Positions 1 through 8,603 are shown, counted from the stretch's first letter. The stretch is 64,000 nt of DNA from Algibacter_G agarivorans (GCF_039543245.1 NZ_BAABJJ010000044.1:124001-188000); one strand, 5' to 3'. Notes: generated by a model from the sequence alone, not told the origin. A program made the numbers and translations.

Positions 1-123
1 TTTGAAAACCCAGATGAAATCGTAACAGAACTTCAAAACCTAATTAAACAGTCCGAAAAAAAGGAACTTTTTGAGATAGCTAGTATTCTAAACCATTGGA
101 GGTTGAAAATGATTAAAGGATAA
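1..123 (+). CDS. C-terminal end of an unidentified protein (partial)
   Basis: An open frame enters from the left edge and ends at TAA 121-123, giving the last 40 residues (beginning FENPDEIVTELQNLIKQ). The stretch is rich in Glu, Lys and Leu and looks like terminal alpha helix. The body of the gene lies outside the window, so no family can be named. That it is coding is inferred from the open frame and from the small plus-strand genes that follow closely. Confidence 0.45.
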   Translation, partial: FENPDEIVTELQNLIKQSEKKELFEIASILNHWRLKMIKG

Positions 124-161
124 ACTCTCAGTTAACCCATTTACCAATATTTAATTTTGAT

Positions 162-563
162 TTGAAAAGAGTTATTTTATATCTGTGCTTATTGTTATTG
201 CCCTTTTTAATAATGGTGGCGGTAAATGAATCGGTAAGACCTACTATTAAAAACAAACCGTTCCAGTTAAGGGGAGTTAAAGCTATTAACTCGTTTAAGC
301 CTGAATTAGATAAATGTTCATGGTATTGCTACACAGAAACTACTAGCCATTGTAAAGCTTATCATGTCAAGTTTGCCAAACCTTATTTCAAGTACATCGA
401 CCCAATCTATTTTGGCATGATAAAAATATTGCATTCGGGAAATAATTATCAGTTTATGAATGTCGTTTTCTTAGTGATTCTAATTCCTTTATTGATGTTC
501 TATTTATTGGTTAAGTCTATAAAAATGCATTATCAAATTAAAGCTTTAAAAAAGACCTTATGA
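162..563 (+). CDS. Small membrane protein with a cysteine-bearing middle segment
   Basis: 133 residues. It starts at TTG 162; the first in-frame ATG is 17 codons later and would cut the N-terminal hydrophobic segment (about residues 4-20), so TTG fits better. A second hydrophobic segment lies at about 99-120, followed by a basic tail. Between them a non-cytoplasmic loop would hold Cys residues in a CSWYC...HC pattern, possibly disulfide bonded or metal binding. The stop overlaps the next gene (ATGA at 560-563), so the two are probably translationally coupled. I recognise no family; the function is unknown. Confidence 0.6.
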   Translation: MKRVILYLCLLLLPFLIMVAVNESVRPTIKNKPFQLRGVKAINSFKPELDKCSWYCYTETTSHCKAYHVKFAKPYFKYIDPIYFGMIKILHSGNNYQFMNVVFLVILIPLLMFYLLVKSIKMHYQIKALKKTL

Positions 564-745
564 TGGATTTAGTTAACCAAATATTTGCATACTGTGGAGA
601 CTTTATAATCAATTTAGCTAATTTGTTAGGGGTATCCTATTACGAGGTTAATGCAGTCGTTTTTTGTATTCTATATCCAGCTTTTATATTAACATTTTTG
701 ATAATCTATATTAAAAAGAGAATCGAGCTAAAAAAAAGCCATTAA
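560..745 (+). CDS. Small single-span membrane protein
   Basis: 61 residues starting MMDLVNQIF, with one strong transmembrane segment at about residues 30-52 and a basic tail (KKRIELKKSH). Its ATG overlaps the stop of the upstream membrane protein by four bases, so the pair is probably one operon and the products may interact. No family is recognised. Two consecutive ATG codons (560 and 563) are possible starts. Confidence 0.55.
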   Translation: MMDLVNQIFAYCGDFIINLANLLGVSYYEVNAVVFCILYPAFILTFLIIYIKKRIELKKSH

Positions 746-916
746 AGCCTTTATGTAATAGGCGCACGTAGGACTGTATTTTAAATTCTTCATATTTAAT
801 AAAAAAAGCCTAAAAAGAGAGCTTGATGGGTAGGTTGTAAAAATGATAGACGTTAATAATAATTTATAGCACGTGCCAATAATAAGAAGTTTTACAAGTA
901 ACACAATTAAACGTTT

Positions 917-1261
917 ATGGACATCACAATACCGAATAAGAAACTATTTAAGATTTATTTAGACTTAGAATTTGTTTTCTACAATATTGACTATGACCAA
1001 ATTTTAACGAATATCGTTTATGATGAAAGAGAATTATACGACAGGAACATTGATGGAATTTCTACTTTTTTTAAACTGGAAAAATCTTTAAATAACTATG
1101 AGTATTTACCCGAAATAAATCACTCATTACTAGCCCATGGACAAGAATACGCTATACTAACTTATCAGTTTACCAGTATGTTTTCAACAAGAGCAGTAAC
1201 AACAGTTCAGAATCAAAAACTTGTAGCTATTAAAGTAATTACACACAATAAAAATAAATGA
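917..1261 (+). CDS. Hypothetical protein, 114 aa
   Basis: Starts MDITIPNKKLFKIYLD and ends with a basic tail. It has no signal peptide or membrane segment, and its acidic and aromatic composition suggests a small soluble cytoplasmic protein. It is separated from the upstream membrane pair by 171 bases. No family is recognised. It sits between chromosomal-looking genes and the integrative block that begins at 1424 on the other strand, so it may be accessory. Confidence 0.5.
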   Translation: MDITIPNKKLFKIYLDLEFVFYNIDYDQILTNIVYDERELYDRNIDGISTFFKLEKSLNNYEYLPEINHSLLAHGQEYAILTYQFTSMFSTRAVTTVQNQKLVAIKVITHNKNK

Positions 1262-1423
1262 AGTTGAATGAAATAATTGCCCTAATCTTTAAAGCTGAAA
1301 TTTTGAATGGTAGGCTGAAGATTGAGTAGGTGTAACTATTAGATTATGTGCAGTTGTAAGAATGTAAGATGTCTTATAGTTAGCAATTTGATATAAAACT
1401 ACATAATGTAAGAGTTTATTGTA

Positions 1424-2317
1424 TTATGAAGTAACCAGTTGATTGAATTTAGTAGAGATGAATTCTAATATTTGATTTTTATGTGAATCATAACCTATCC
1501 TTTTTATAAATGACATAATTCTCTTTTTATCTTTCCTGATTTCCTGTGATGTTTTGGTGCTTCTTAACATTACCCAGTAGCTTGGATTTGTATAGTTTTC
1601 ATAAAACGCTCTTTCGTGAGTTTCAAGAGCATTCCATGCGGAAATCGAATCTACTATTAACATTTTATTATAACGCTCTACAAAGGCTTTAAATAAAGCT
1701 GAAACAGCTAGTTCATCTAATTGGTCTAAGGAATTTATTCCAATCTTGTTTAAAAATCTTTTTTGAATAATTTTTAGCTCAATTCTTAATAAATTTTTTT
1801 GCTCTAATTTAGATTCATACCCTTTATCATAAATTTTGATTGAAAAATCAGATTTTTTAAAAAGCTTAAATGTAGTTCCTGCTTTGGTCTTAATTCGATT
1901 GTCGTAGGGCTGAAAGTCATACATCTGAACACTTTGCTCTATAAAATAACTACTTGGTTTATTTATTATAATATTAAATCCAAACTCTAAATTAGTAATT
2001 GTCGTTTTCGTTTTATCAATTAGCAATGTATCACATAGGTAATCAATAGCTAAATAAAACTCTTTGATACTAAAATCATTATAATTAATACAGCCAAAAC
2101 CATTTATACTATTATAAAACTTATGAATACTACCAGACACAATTGCTTCAGTTCTAGTAATTCTATATTCCATGTTATGAAGTTTACCTATAATTGGGTA
2201 AAATACACCATCTTCATTGGAATAAGCCTTATATGATTTCTCTAAAGAGGAATTACCTTGAACAAAGGTTTCAAAACCTTCTTTGTCTTCTATTCTAAAT
2301 TTCACAAAGTCTAACAT
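1424..2317 (-). CDS. Phage/plasmid replication (Rep)-like protein
   Basis: 297 residues. The middle contains IKIYDKG followed about 15 residues later by LLRIELKI (about 158-183), a pattern recalling the II/X-type and Rep_trans replication proteins of filamentous phages and rolling-circle plasmids. A clear HUH histidine pair was not found, so nicking activity is uncertain. In context it would initiate replication of the excised circular form of the element. The gene begins two bases after the stop of the helix-turn-helix gene, so the two are coupled. The alternative is a conserved element protein without replication activity. Confidence 0.45.
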   Translation of the reverse strand: MLDFVKFRIEDKEGFETFVQGNSSLEKSYKAYSNEDGVFYPIIGKLHNMEYRITRTEAIVSGSIHKFYNSINGFGCINYNDFSIKEFYLAIDYLCDTLLIDKTKTTITNLEFGFNIIINKPSSYFIEQSVQMYDFQPYDNRIKTKAGTTFKLFKKSDFSIKIYDKGYESKLEQKNLLRIELKIIQKRFLNKIGINSLDQLDELAVSALFKAFVERYNKMLIVDSISAWNALETHERAFYENYTNPSYWVMLRSTKTSQEIRKDKKRIMSFIKRIGYDSHKNQILEFISTKFNQLVTS

Positions 2318-2319
2318 AA

Positions 2320-2640
2320 TTAAGCTGCATTTGAGTTAGACCCATTGTAATTTCCTTTCAGGAATTCTTCAACATCTTTCCTAAGATAAAGTGGTTTTTT
2401 CCCTGCTTTTCTTGTTGGTACAAGTTTTCCTTTCTGCTCCCAATTCCAAAGGGTAGTTGGAGAGGTTATTTTACAAATTTCAGCAACTTCTTTTTTGTTT
2501 AAGTATTTGCTCTTTGGTTCAGTATTAAAAACTTGTTTGGAAACTACTTCATTATTCTTTTGGATTATATCCTCAAACTTATTAGTTAATAGTTGAACTA
2601 ATTCATCTAATTTAATAGAAGTTAAAATTACTTGATTCAT
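2320..2640 (-). CDS. Helix-turn-helix (MerR/excisionase-type) DNA-binding protein
   Basis: 106 residues. The C-terminal half (about 45-95) carries the pattern KKEVAEICKITSPTTLWNWE...LVPTRKAGKKPLYLRKDVEEFL, a winged helix of the HTH_17/excisionase class. The N-terminal half is helical and may dimerise. Such proteins in Bacteroidota elements act as excision factors or regulators. It precedes the Rep-like gene by two bases in a likely two-gene operon; 168 bases separate it from the next upstream gene, leaving room for a promoter. Confidence 0.75.
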   Translation of the reverse strand: MNQVILTSIKLDELVQLLTNKFEDIIQKNNEVVSKQVFNTEPKSKYLNKKEVAEICKITSPTTLWNWEQKGKLVPTRKAGKKPLYLRKDVEEFLKGNYNGSNSNAA

Positions 2641-2808
2641 AGTTGACTTTTTTACTGTTAACGCCTTACAAAGAGAAGGTTAATTACATAAAAAAGAAAT
2701 ACTCTGATTTAAAAGTAAGAGTAACTATAGGTAAAAATAATCACAATACCAAGCCCGATAATGGGTTGCAGCTTTTGAATTAGCTAATGTGGAAATATTA
2801 ATTTTAAA

Positions 2809-3666
2809 TTAAGAGTTTTGAGAAAGGGCATTTACGAAAGATTCAAGGACTACCCTACTCTTTTTATTTTGTGTTTCTTTTTGATTTAGAAAATCCCTAG
2901 GCATAAGTGCCTCTCCATTTAGTAAAAAGAATTCAGATGTAATTTCCCAATGTTTGTTTTTAGGGTTTTTAACTACTTTTTTCTTTACTAGTAGTTTGAT
3001 GAAATAGTAAAGAGAAGATTTTCTATCTATCCAGTTTATTTTATTCTCTAATTGCTTTGCTTCAAACAGAGATTTAAAAGTGTTGAAATTTGTTAGCGTA
3101 GAAATGAACCCCCTATCTGTTAAATATTTATGATATAGAATTTCTAGCCTTTTATCTTCGGGGTATGTATTAAAGCGGAAAGAAATAATAGCTTTTTTTA
3201 AATAGAACCATTTAGACAAAACCTCTCTATTGGAATTGTTAAGTTCAAGATGATAAGAAATGAAGATTGATTGAAGAATTTCTTTAATTGAATTCAGAAG
3301 CAAAAGAATTAAGCTATCTATTGATTTATACCTTTTCAAATCTTTCTTTCTTTTTATTTGTCTCAAATCTGCTTGAACACTCAATAACCTTGATGCAATT
3401 TGATTTAGATATTTTATTCTATTCTCTTTTAGTAAATTTAATTCTAATTCAAAACAGTTGTAACCAACCTTTTGATACTCCCTTATATCATTAAATATTG
3501 CCTGTGCTTTTTCAAAAGTATTTAAGGATGGATAATCAGATAAATCATGAATATAAGTTTCAATAAAAACAAAAGGATGCTCTACCCGATTTTTTAAATC
3601 TTCTTCCTTTGCCCATGGATTATAATTGATTATATAGAACTGGCTAAAATCCTTTTGTTTTAACAT
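2809..3666 (-). CDS. Hypothetical protein of integrative element, 285 aa
   Basis: A soluble, Lys- and Leu-rich, probably all-helical protein starting MLKQKDFSQFYIINYN. A long helical region at about 70-150 has coiled-coil-like spacing. The C-terminal part (about 205-260) resembles a small alpha/beta winged unit (KVVKNPKNKHWEITSEFFL), but I do not assign a family. Its start lies two bases after the integrase stop, so it is probably co-transcribed with the integrase and belongs to the element. The function is unknown. Confidence 0.6.
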   Translation of the reverse strand: MLKQKDFSQFYIINYNPWAKEEDLKNRVEHPFVFIETYIHDLSDYPSLNTFEKAQAIFNDIREYQKVGYNCFELELNLLKENRIKYLNQIASRLLSVQADLRQIKRKKDLKRYKSIDSLILLLLNSIKEILQSIFISYHLELNNSNREVLSKWFYLKKAIISFRFNTYPEDKRLEILYHKYLTDRGFISTLTNFNTFKSLFEAKQLENKINWIDRKSSLYYFIKLLVKKKVVKNPKNKHWEITSEFFLLNGEALMPRDFLNQKETQNKKSRVVLESFVNALSQNS

Positions 3667-3668
3667 AA

Positions 3669-4976
3669 TTAACTATTTACAAATTCATTTACATTAATTT
3701 TCTCCCAATATTTTTTAAGCTTCACAGCATATTCTCTAGGAGTGATTTTAATATACTTCAAAAATTGTGATTCAGTCTTATGTCCTGTAATTTTCATGAT
3801 AGTAAGGGTATCAAGTTTGCCATAATGATTAGTTGCAAAACTTCTACGACAAACGTGGCTTGAAATTAATTCATGCTTTTTATATACATCGTTTACTTTG
3901 CGGTATACTGTTTTCTTTTTTCCGTTTTTTTCAATCTCAATAGGAGACATCTTTGACCCTTTAATTTCATAGGTCAACCCCACATCCTTACAAACCACTT
4001 TTATATAATCGTTAAACTTTGGGTCAGAAATTTTTCTTGGAAACTTGCCCTTTCTTTTTTCTAATATCTTCTTAACATGATTATGCATCGGAACATAAAC
4101 TGGAAAGTCTGTTTTTAAAGTATCTTTTTGAATAAAATCCCCATCAATATTAGATTTTGTCAATGTTAACAGGTCTGACACCCTAAAACCAGTCCAAACC
4201 CCTATGATTAACCAATCTCTAGCATTATCCAAATAATCCTTTTTAAATTCAAAACTATTGATTTCATGAATCTCCTTCAAGGTTAAATAAGTGTCAGTTG
4301 TTTTATTTGAAGGCAATTTAAAATCTGAACTTTTATAATTTGCATTAACTTCATACCCTTTTAACTCAGCCTTTCGACAAACTCGTTTTATTACAGACAA
4401 ATAACCGCCAATCGTATTTGGGTTTAATTTCTGCTCTGTATCCAAGTACTCAATAAAAGCCTCATGAAAAAACATATCAACATCTGTCAGTTTAACCAAC
4501 TTCCCTGCATGCCGTTCATAATCATTTAATTTAATCTTTGTTGTTTGATAATGCTGTATGGTTCTATAACTTATCGGATTATTTGGCTTATCTAGTCGTT
4601 TCTTTGCAGTATCAATAAAAAATTGCATAAATGAAGATAAAAACTGCTTTTCATCAATAGCTTTGTCATTAGACTTCTTATTTAAAAATCCATTGATTTT
4701 TCCACTCAACCATTTATTATCAATAATAATGCCTTCTACTGAATCAGAACCATATTGATTCTCTATATGAGTTTTTAAGTTTCTTAATTTTTTGTTTAAT
4801 TTATTAAAATCTACTTCATCGGTAGGATTTATTCGCTGTAAGCTTAAGCTAAACTTTCCTTTAGGTATTTGAATACCAGTTTTAACTTCAAAATCAAACT
4901 GCCCCCCTTGTTTGAACCTTAAAAATATTGTATTTTTCTTGCTATTAGTTTTTGTTCTATATCTTACGGAAGCCAT
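3669..4976 (-). CDS. Tyrosine recombinase / integrase
   Basis: 435 residues in the usual Bacteroidota layout: N-terminal arm-binding domain (about 1-95, RYRTKTNSKKNTIFLRFKQ), SAM-like core-binding domain (about 110-215) and catalytic domain (about 225-425). Catalytic residues can be read as Arg in WTGFRVSDLL, HxxR in SSHVCRRSF, His in TGHKTES and the nucleophile Tyr in FLKYIKI. All are present, so the enzyme should be active. It would integrate and excise the element by a covalent 3'-phosphotyrosyl intermediate. It reads away from the repeat-rich stretch at 4999-5152, the likely promoter and attachment region. Confidence 0.92.
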   Translation of the reverse strand: MASVRYRTKTNSKKNTIFLRFKQGGQFDFEVKTGIQIPKGKFSLSLQRINPTDEVDFNKLNKKLRNLKTHIENQYGSDSVEGIIIDNKWLSGKINGFLNKKSNDKAIDEKQFLSSFMQFFIDTAKKRLDKPNNPISYRTIQHYQTTKIKLNDYERHAGKLVKLTDVDMFFHEAFIEYLDTEQKLNPNTIGGYLSVIKRVCRKAELKGYEVNANYKSSDFKLPSNKTTDTYLTLKEIHEINSFEFKKDYLDNARDWLIIGVWTGFRVSDLLTLTKSNIDGDFIQKDTLKTDFPVYVPMHNHVKKILEKRKGKFPRKISDPKFNDYIKVVCKDVGLTYEIKGSKMSPIEIEKNGKKKTVYRKVNDVYKKHELISSHVCRRSFATNHYGKLDTLTIMKITGHKTESQFLKYIKITPREYAVKLKKYWEKINVNEFVNS

Positions 4977-4998
4977 AAAAAAAGGTTTTCACAAAGTT

Positions 4999-5152
4999 AA
5001 TGAATTCCCCCAAAACCACCCCCATATTGAATGATTTTTAATGAATATTAATTATTCATTTGAATTCACTATTTATATAACATCTCATAAAATCCCATAT
5101 ATAAAGGGATATAGAGTTGTATATTGAATTCATTGAAAATCATTAAAAATCA
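4999..5152. repeat. Inverted and repeated motifs beside the integrase (candidate att/arm sites)
   Basis: A 13-base motif TGATTTTTAATGA at 5032-5044 recurs as its exact inverse complement at 5140-5152. TGAATTC occurs at 5001, 5061 and 5125, the last two as TGAATTCA. A small dyad (ATCCC...GGGAT) lies at 5092-5110. All fall in the 219-base gap between the integrase start and the cytochrome gene. Such arrays are expected of integrase arm sites or of an integrase operator. The role is inferred; no crossover core could be fixed. Confidence 0.4.
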
Positions 5153-5195
5153 AAGGGTATAGTCTTCTCGTGCGCACTTTTAAAGACCTTGTACT

Positions 5196-7445
5196 CTAGT
5201 TAATGTTATTCAATTGATTGTAAAAACTTGAGTACTGGGAGTTATTAGGATATAACTGCACTAACCTAGAAGCTATATTTTTAGCTTTATCTATTTGGTT
5301 TCCTTTATTATACACATAAGCTAAAACATACAACAAACTCTCATTATTAGCATCTAGTTTTAAACCTTTTGCTGCTATGATCTCAGCTTGTTTTAGATTA
5401 TTTGTTTTATCATATAGCAAACTTAAATTATAATAAAATCGAATATTCTCTGGCATGTATTTAATTGCCAAATGCATCTGTTCTATCCCTTCATCCAATC
5501 TATTTAATTCAGCCAATAAAAGTGCATAAGAATAATATGTTTGTGCATACTCAGGTTCTAACTCAATAATTTTTTTATAGGCTTCTTCTACTTTTGGATA
5601 ATTTTGATCTCTGTAATATAAATTAGCAAGGTTCGTTCTTACTATATTATTAAGATTATCGAGTTCTAAAGCATTTTCATAACCTTTAATAGCGGCTTTT
5701 AAATTACCTTTCTTTAAATAATAATCAGCTCTTTTTACCCTACCACCAACAAAATCTGATGTTACATTTAATTTAGTTTCAAACTCTTTTTTAGCTTTTT
5801 TATAAACCGTTTTATAATCTTCTGGTATTTGAATATCATCTAAATAACTTATTGCGAAAAAAGCCTTAACTCTCACAGAACGCTTTTCATCTTTAAGTTT
5901 GGGTAATAAATAATTCACATAATCTTTAGTATCCACATTACCTAATACGTCAAGAGCAGTCCCCTTTACCAATGCCGAATCATCATTTAAAAAACTTATC
6001 ATATTATTAATAGTATCTGCATCCAAATAATTAGACATACTACTAACCGCTGAGGCTCTTGCAATATCTGGATATATAGTATCTCTAGCCAACTCCAACA
6101 AGGCATCTAACCCATTTTCCTTTTGTAATATCCCTGGAGCTAATAATTCTGAGAAATGCTTATAATCTGGCTCTCCATAGTGTTTTTTAAAATTATCCCA
6201 TGCCCACTCATTGTCTTTATCGGTATGACATTGAATACAGGCATTTGGTGTGCCATACTTTATACTCAAATCTGGTCTTGGAATTCTAAAACTATGGTCG
6301 CGTCTAAAATCATTCCCCATATAATATTTTCCCGTCATATGGCAATTAATACACTTAGCACCTTCTGAATTATTTGAATGAAAATGATGAGCGGGCGAGT
6401 TATATGTTTCAGGTACATGACATTGTAGGCATAATTTATTGCCTTCAAACTTAAGTTTTAATGAATGTGCATCATGACAATTAATACAGGTTACATCATT
6501 ATGATACATCTTGCTTTGAACAAAAGAGCCATATACATAAACTTCATCTAAAATTTGACCATCTGGGTGATACGTTCTTTCATTAATTAACTCAGGAAAA
6601 TAATGATCTAACATGCTGCCTTCAAAATTAAAATACTCAGAAATTTGCTCTCTTCTCATGTGGCATCTGGCACATTGATCGACCAATTCTTTAGGTGGAG
6701 TTTCAACAGTCATTTTTAAGTCTCCAGAAGGCTTATACTTTTTACCCAATACATTCACTTGACCTACATGGTTTTTACCTGGACCGTGACAAGCTTCGCA
6801 ACTTACATTTATAATAGCATATTTGGTATTATAACTGTGTGTATCAAAATCATAATTCTTTCTAACATTAGTTGAGTGACAATCAGAGCACATAGTATTC
6901 CAATTTAAACCTCCTCTAGACCAATGCAACCATTCTGAATGCACCACTTTAAAATCTGGGTATAAATCAAACCACTTGCCCTTTTCGGTATCCCAAGCAG
7001 TTCTTAAACATTGATAATGGCCGTTAGGAAACCGTACAATGTATTGTTGTAATGGTTTAATTCCGAAGGCATATTCAATTTTATAATCTACGTAATCGCC
7101 TTCTGGCCCTTCAGTATTTACAAAATAATCTTTACCTTTTTTGTAAAAATGAGATGTAACCCCTTGGCTTTTAAACTTTACATTATTGAAATTGCCTATA
7201 ACACTAGAATCTGAAACTACTTGCATGGCCTTATCATGGTGCGACCCTTGCCATGATTTAAATTGATCAGCATGACATGTTTTACAGGTTTCGTCTCCTA
7301 AAAAATGATTGTCTGGTATTTGTTTTGTTGAAGTAAAAACAACTTCCGTATCACTCATGGCAGATATATACTTTGATTCTTTTTCTTTACAGGACAAAAA
7401 AAGCATTACAATAAAAACAGCAGACGTTATATTTATGAATTTCAA
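5196..7445 (-). CDS. Eight-haem cytochrome c lipoprotein with HEAT-like and TPR repeats
   Basis: 749 residues. A lipoprotein signal ends LFLSC with Cys19. Eight CXXCH haem sites are at residues 54, 186, 216, 258, 320, 339, 365 and 403. Non-haem His-rich stretches (such as HH at 69-70 and 353-354) can supply distal ligands. About 440-560 is HEAT-like, and about 570-749 holds several TPR units (for example LAELNRLDEGIEQMHLAIKY). It should be an envelope electron-transfer protein with a protein-docking tail. No CXXCK site is present, so it is not a NrfA-type nitrite reductase. It stands alone between the integrative element and the carotenoid locus; its electron partners are unknown. Confidence 0.85.
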   Translation of the reverse strand: MKFINITSAVFIVMLFLSCKEKESKYISAMSDTEVVFTSTKQIPDNHFLGDETCKTCHADQFKSWQGSHHDKAMQVVSDSSVIGNFNNVKFKSQGVTSHFYKKGKDYFVNTEGPEGDYVDYKIEYAFGIKPLQQYIVRFPNGHYQCLRTAWDTEKGKWFDLYPDFKVVHSEWLHWSRGGLNWNTMCSDCHSTNVRKNYDFDTHSYNTKYAIINVSCEACHGPGKNHVGQVNVLGKKYKPSGDLKMTVETPPKELVDQCARCHMRREQISEYFNFEGSMLDHYFPELINERTYHPDGQILDEVYVYGSFVQSKMYHNDVTCINCHDAHSLKLKFEGNKLCLQCHVPETYNSPAHHFHSNNSEGAKCINCHMTGKYYMGNDFRRDHSFRIPRPDLSIKYGTPNACIQCHTDKDNEWAWDNFKKHYGEPDYKHFSELLAPGILQKENGLDALLELARDTIYPDIARASAVSSMSNYLDADTINNMISFLNDDSALVKGTALDVLGNVDTKDYVNYLLPKLKDEKRSVRVKAFFAISYLDDIQIPEDYKTVYKKAKKEFETKLNVTSDFVGGRVKRADYYLKKGNLKAAIKGYENALELDNLNNIVRTNLANLYYRDQNYPKVEEAYKKIIELEPEYAQTYYSYALLLAELNRLDEGIEQMHLAIKYMPENIRFYYNLSLLYDKTNNLKQAEIIAAKGLKLDANNESLLYVLAYVYNKGNQIDKAKNIASRLVQLYPNNSQYSSFYNQLNNIN

Positions 7446-7577
7446 TTTAAAAAAAGAATTTTATGATTAATAATCGTCTAAAAGTAATTATTTTATAAAT
7501 CTAAAAGCCTAATTAATACCATATTTTAAACAAAAAAATTCAATAAACAAAAATTTTAAAAGATTGAATACTATAGC

Positions 7578-7601
7578 TAATTTATTCTATAGAATAAATT
7601 A
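7578..7601. promoter_or_regulatory. Perfect 24-base palindrome upstream of the CarH-like gene
   Basis: A perfectly self-complementary stretch centred between 7589 and 7590, with core TTCTATAGAA; CTATAG also occurs at 7571-7576. It lies in the 258-base divergent gap between the cytochrome gene and the MerR-type regulator, about 75 bases upstream of the predicted -7 element. MerR/CarH proteins bind dyads as dimers or tetramers, so an operator is plausible. It could also be a simple AT-rich hairpin. No oligo-T tail follows, so it is not a typical terminator. Confidence 0.45.
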
Positions 7602-7651
7602 AAAATCAATAGTCATTAAGTTCATAAAATACGTAATGCATATTTAAAAAT

Positions 7652-7682
7652 TTTGTTGTCCATTAAATTATACTTACTTTTG
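7652..7682 (+). promoter_or_regulatory. Bacteroidota-type promoter for the CarH-like regulator gene
   Basis: A perfect -7 element TACTTTTG (TAnnTTTG) is at 7675-7682, with TTTG at 7652-7655 as the -33 element and 19 bases between. Transcription would start near 7689, leaving a leader of about 15 bases before ATG 7704. Confidence 0.65.
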
Positions 7683-7703
7683 TTTAATATAAATTAAAAA
7701 TAA

Positions 7704-8603
7704 ATGAACAATATTAAGGTTAACTTTAGTATTAAGGATTTAGAAAACCTTACTGGCATCAAAGCTCACACCATACGAATTTGGGAAAAACGGTATAATC
7801 TACTTAGCCCAAATAGATCGGACACAAACATTAGAAACTACAGTTTATCTAGCTTTCAGAAATTATTAAATATATCATATTTAAATAACAACGGGCTAAA
7901 AATATCCAAAATTGCCAAACTAAAAGAAGAAGAAATACCAATAAAAGTTAGAGAGCTTGCCTCTAGAACTAAAGTAGAAGACCACGCTATTAATGCCTTA
8001 AAAATGGCAATGATTAATTTCGACCAAGTGCTATTTTACAGCACTTATAACAACCTATTAGAAAATAAAACATTTAGTGAAATTTTTTATTCTGTATTTT
8101 TACCATTACTAAATGAAATTGGTCTCTTATGGCAAACCAATACAATAACACCTGCTCATGAACATTTTTTGTCGATTCATATCAAACAAAAAATACTACT
8201 AAATACTGAAAGGCTTCAACTTTTAGAACCAAAACCCTCCTCAAAAACATTTGTGTTGTTTTTGCCTGAAAACGAAATTCATGACATTGGACTACTTTTT
8301 ATAAATTACCAACTTAGAAGTAAAGGCTACCATACTATCTTTTTAGGAGAAAGTGTTCCTATGGAAAGCTTAACTGATTTACTTGAGTTTTTTGATGATA
8401 TTACATTTATCTCTTACTTTACTGTTTATCCAATACCTCAAGAAATTCCAAATTACATCCATAAATTCAACGAATTACTGTTAAAAAAAGATAACACAAA
8501 ACTACTTCTACTAGGAAAGCAACTTTTTGATTTACAAGTAGATAACCTTCCAAAAAAAGTAAATACATTTAATTCAATTGAAAAATTAATAGAACAGTTA
8601 TAA
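7704..8603 (+). CDS. CarH/LitR-type MerR regulator with B12-binding light-sensor domain
   Basis: 299 residues. An N-terminal MerR winged helix is at about 8-75 (FSIKDLENLTGIKAHTIRIWEKRY). A helical bundle at about 90-175 holds W143-x9-E153-H154, the Wx9EH signature of CarH/LitR photoreceptors. A Rossmann-like cobalamin domain at about 182-299 holds E191-I-H193-D-I-G196, the ExHxxG motif whose His coordinates cobalt. In characterised relatives adenosylcobalamin makes a repressor tetramer that light breaks. Placed directly before crtIBZY, it probably represses carotenoid synthesis in the dark. Light and B12 response here is inferred from the motifs and the neighbours. Confidence 0.87.
   Translation: MNNIKVNFSIKDLENLTGIKAHTIRIWEKRYNLLSPNRSDTNIRNYSLSSFQKLLNISYLNNNGLKISKIAKLKEEEIPIKVRELASRTKVEDHAINALKMAMINFDQVLFYSTYNNLLENKTFSEIFYSVFLPLLNEIGLLWQTNTITPAHEHFLSIHIKQKILLNTERLQLLEPKPSSKTFVLFLPENEIHDIGLLFINYQLRSKGYHTIFLGESVPMESLTDLLEFFDDITFISYFTVYPIPQEIPNYIHKFNELLLKKDNTKLLLLGKQLFDLQVDNLPKKVNTFNSIEKLIEQL

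Larger units (their letters stand above)
1424..4976 (-). mobile_element. Putative small integrative element (integrase module); ends not defined
   Basis: Four minus-strand genes lie close together: tyrosine integrase, unknown protein, excisionase-like helix-turn-helix protein and Rep-like protein. This gene set and order recalls small integrative or mobilisable elements of Bacteroidota. The integrase is outermost on the right, where an attachment site is usually found, and a dyad-rich stretch follows at 4999-5152. I could not find a convincing pair of direct repeats marking both ends, so the boundaries are only those of the genes. No conjugation genes are visible in the window. Confidence 0.5.

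Noticed and set aside
761..5180. GCGCACG (near 762) and CGTGCGC (near 5169) as terminal inverted repeats of the element
   Set aside because: Seven bases only, with no further similarity around them.
541..5195. AAAGACCTT at both 551-559 and 5182-5190 as direct repeats bounding the integrative element
   Set aside because: Only nine or ten bases match, the left copy lies inside a coding region, and such matches are expected by chance in this AT-rich sequence.
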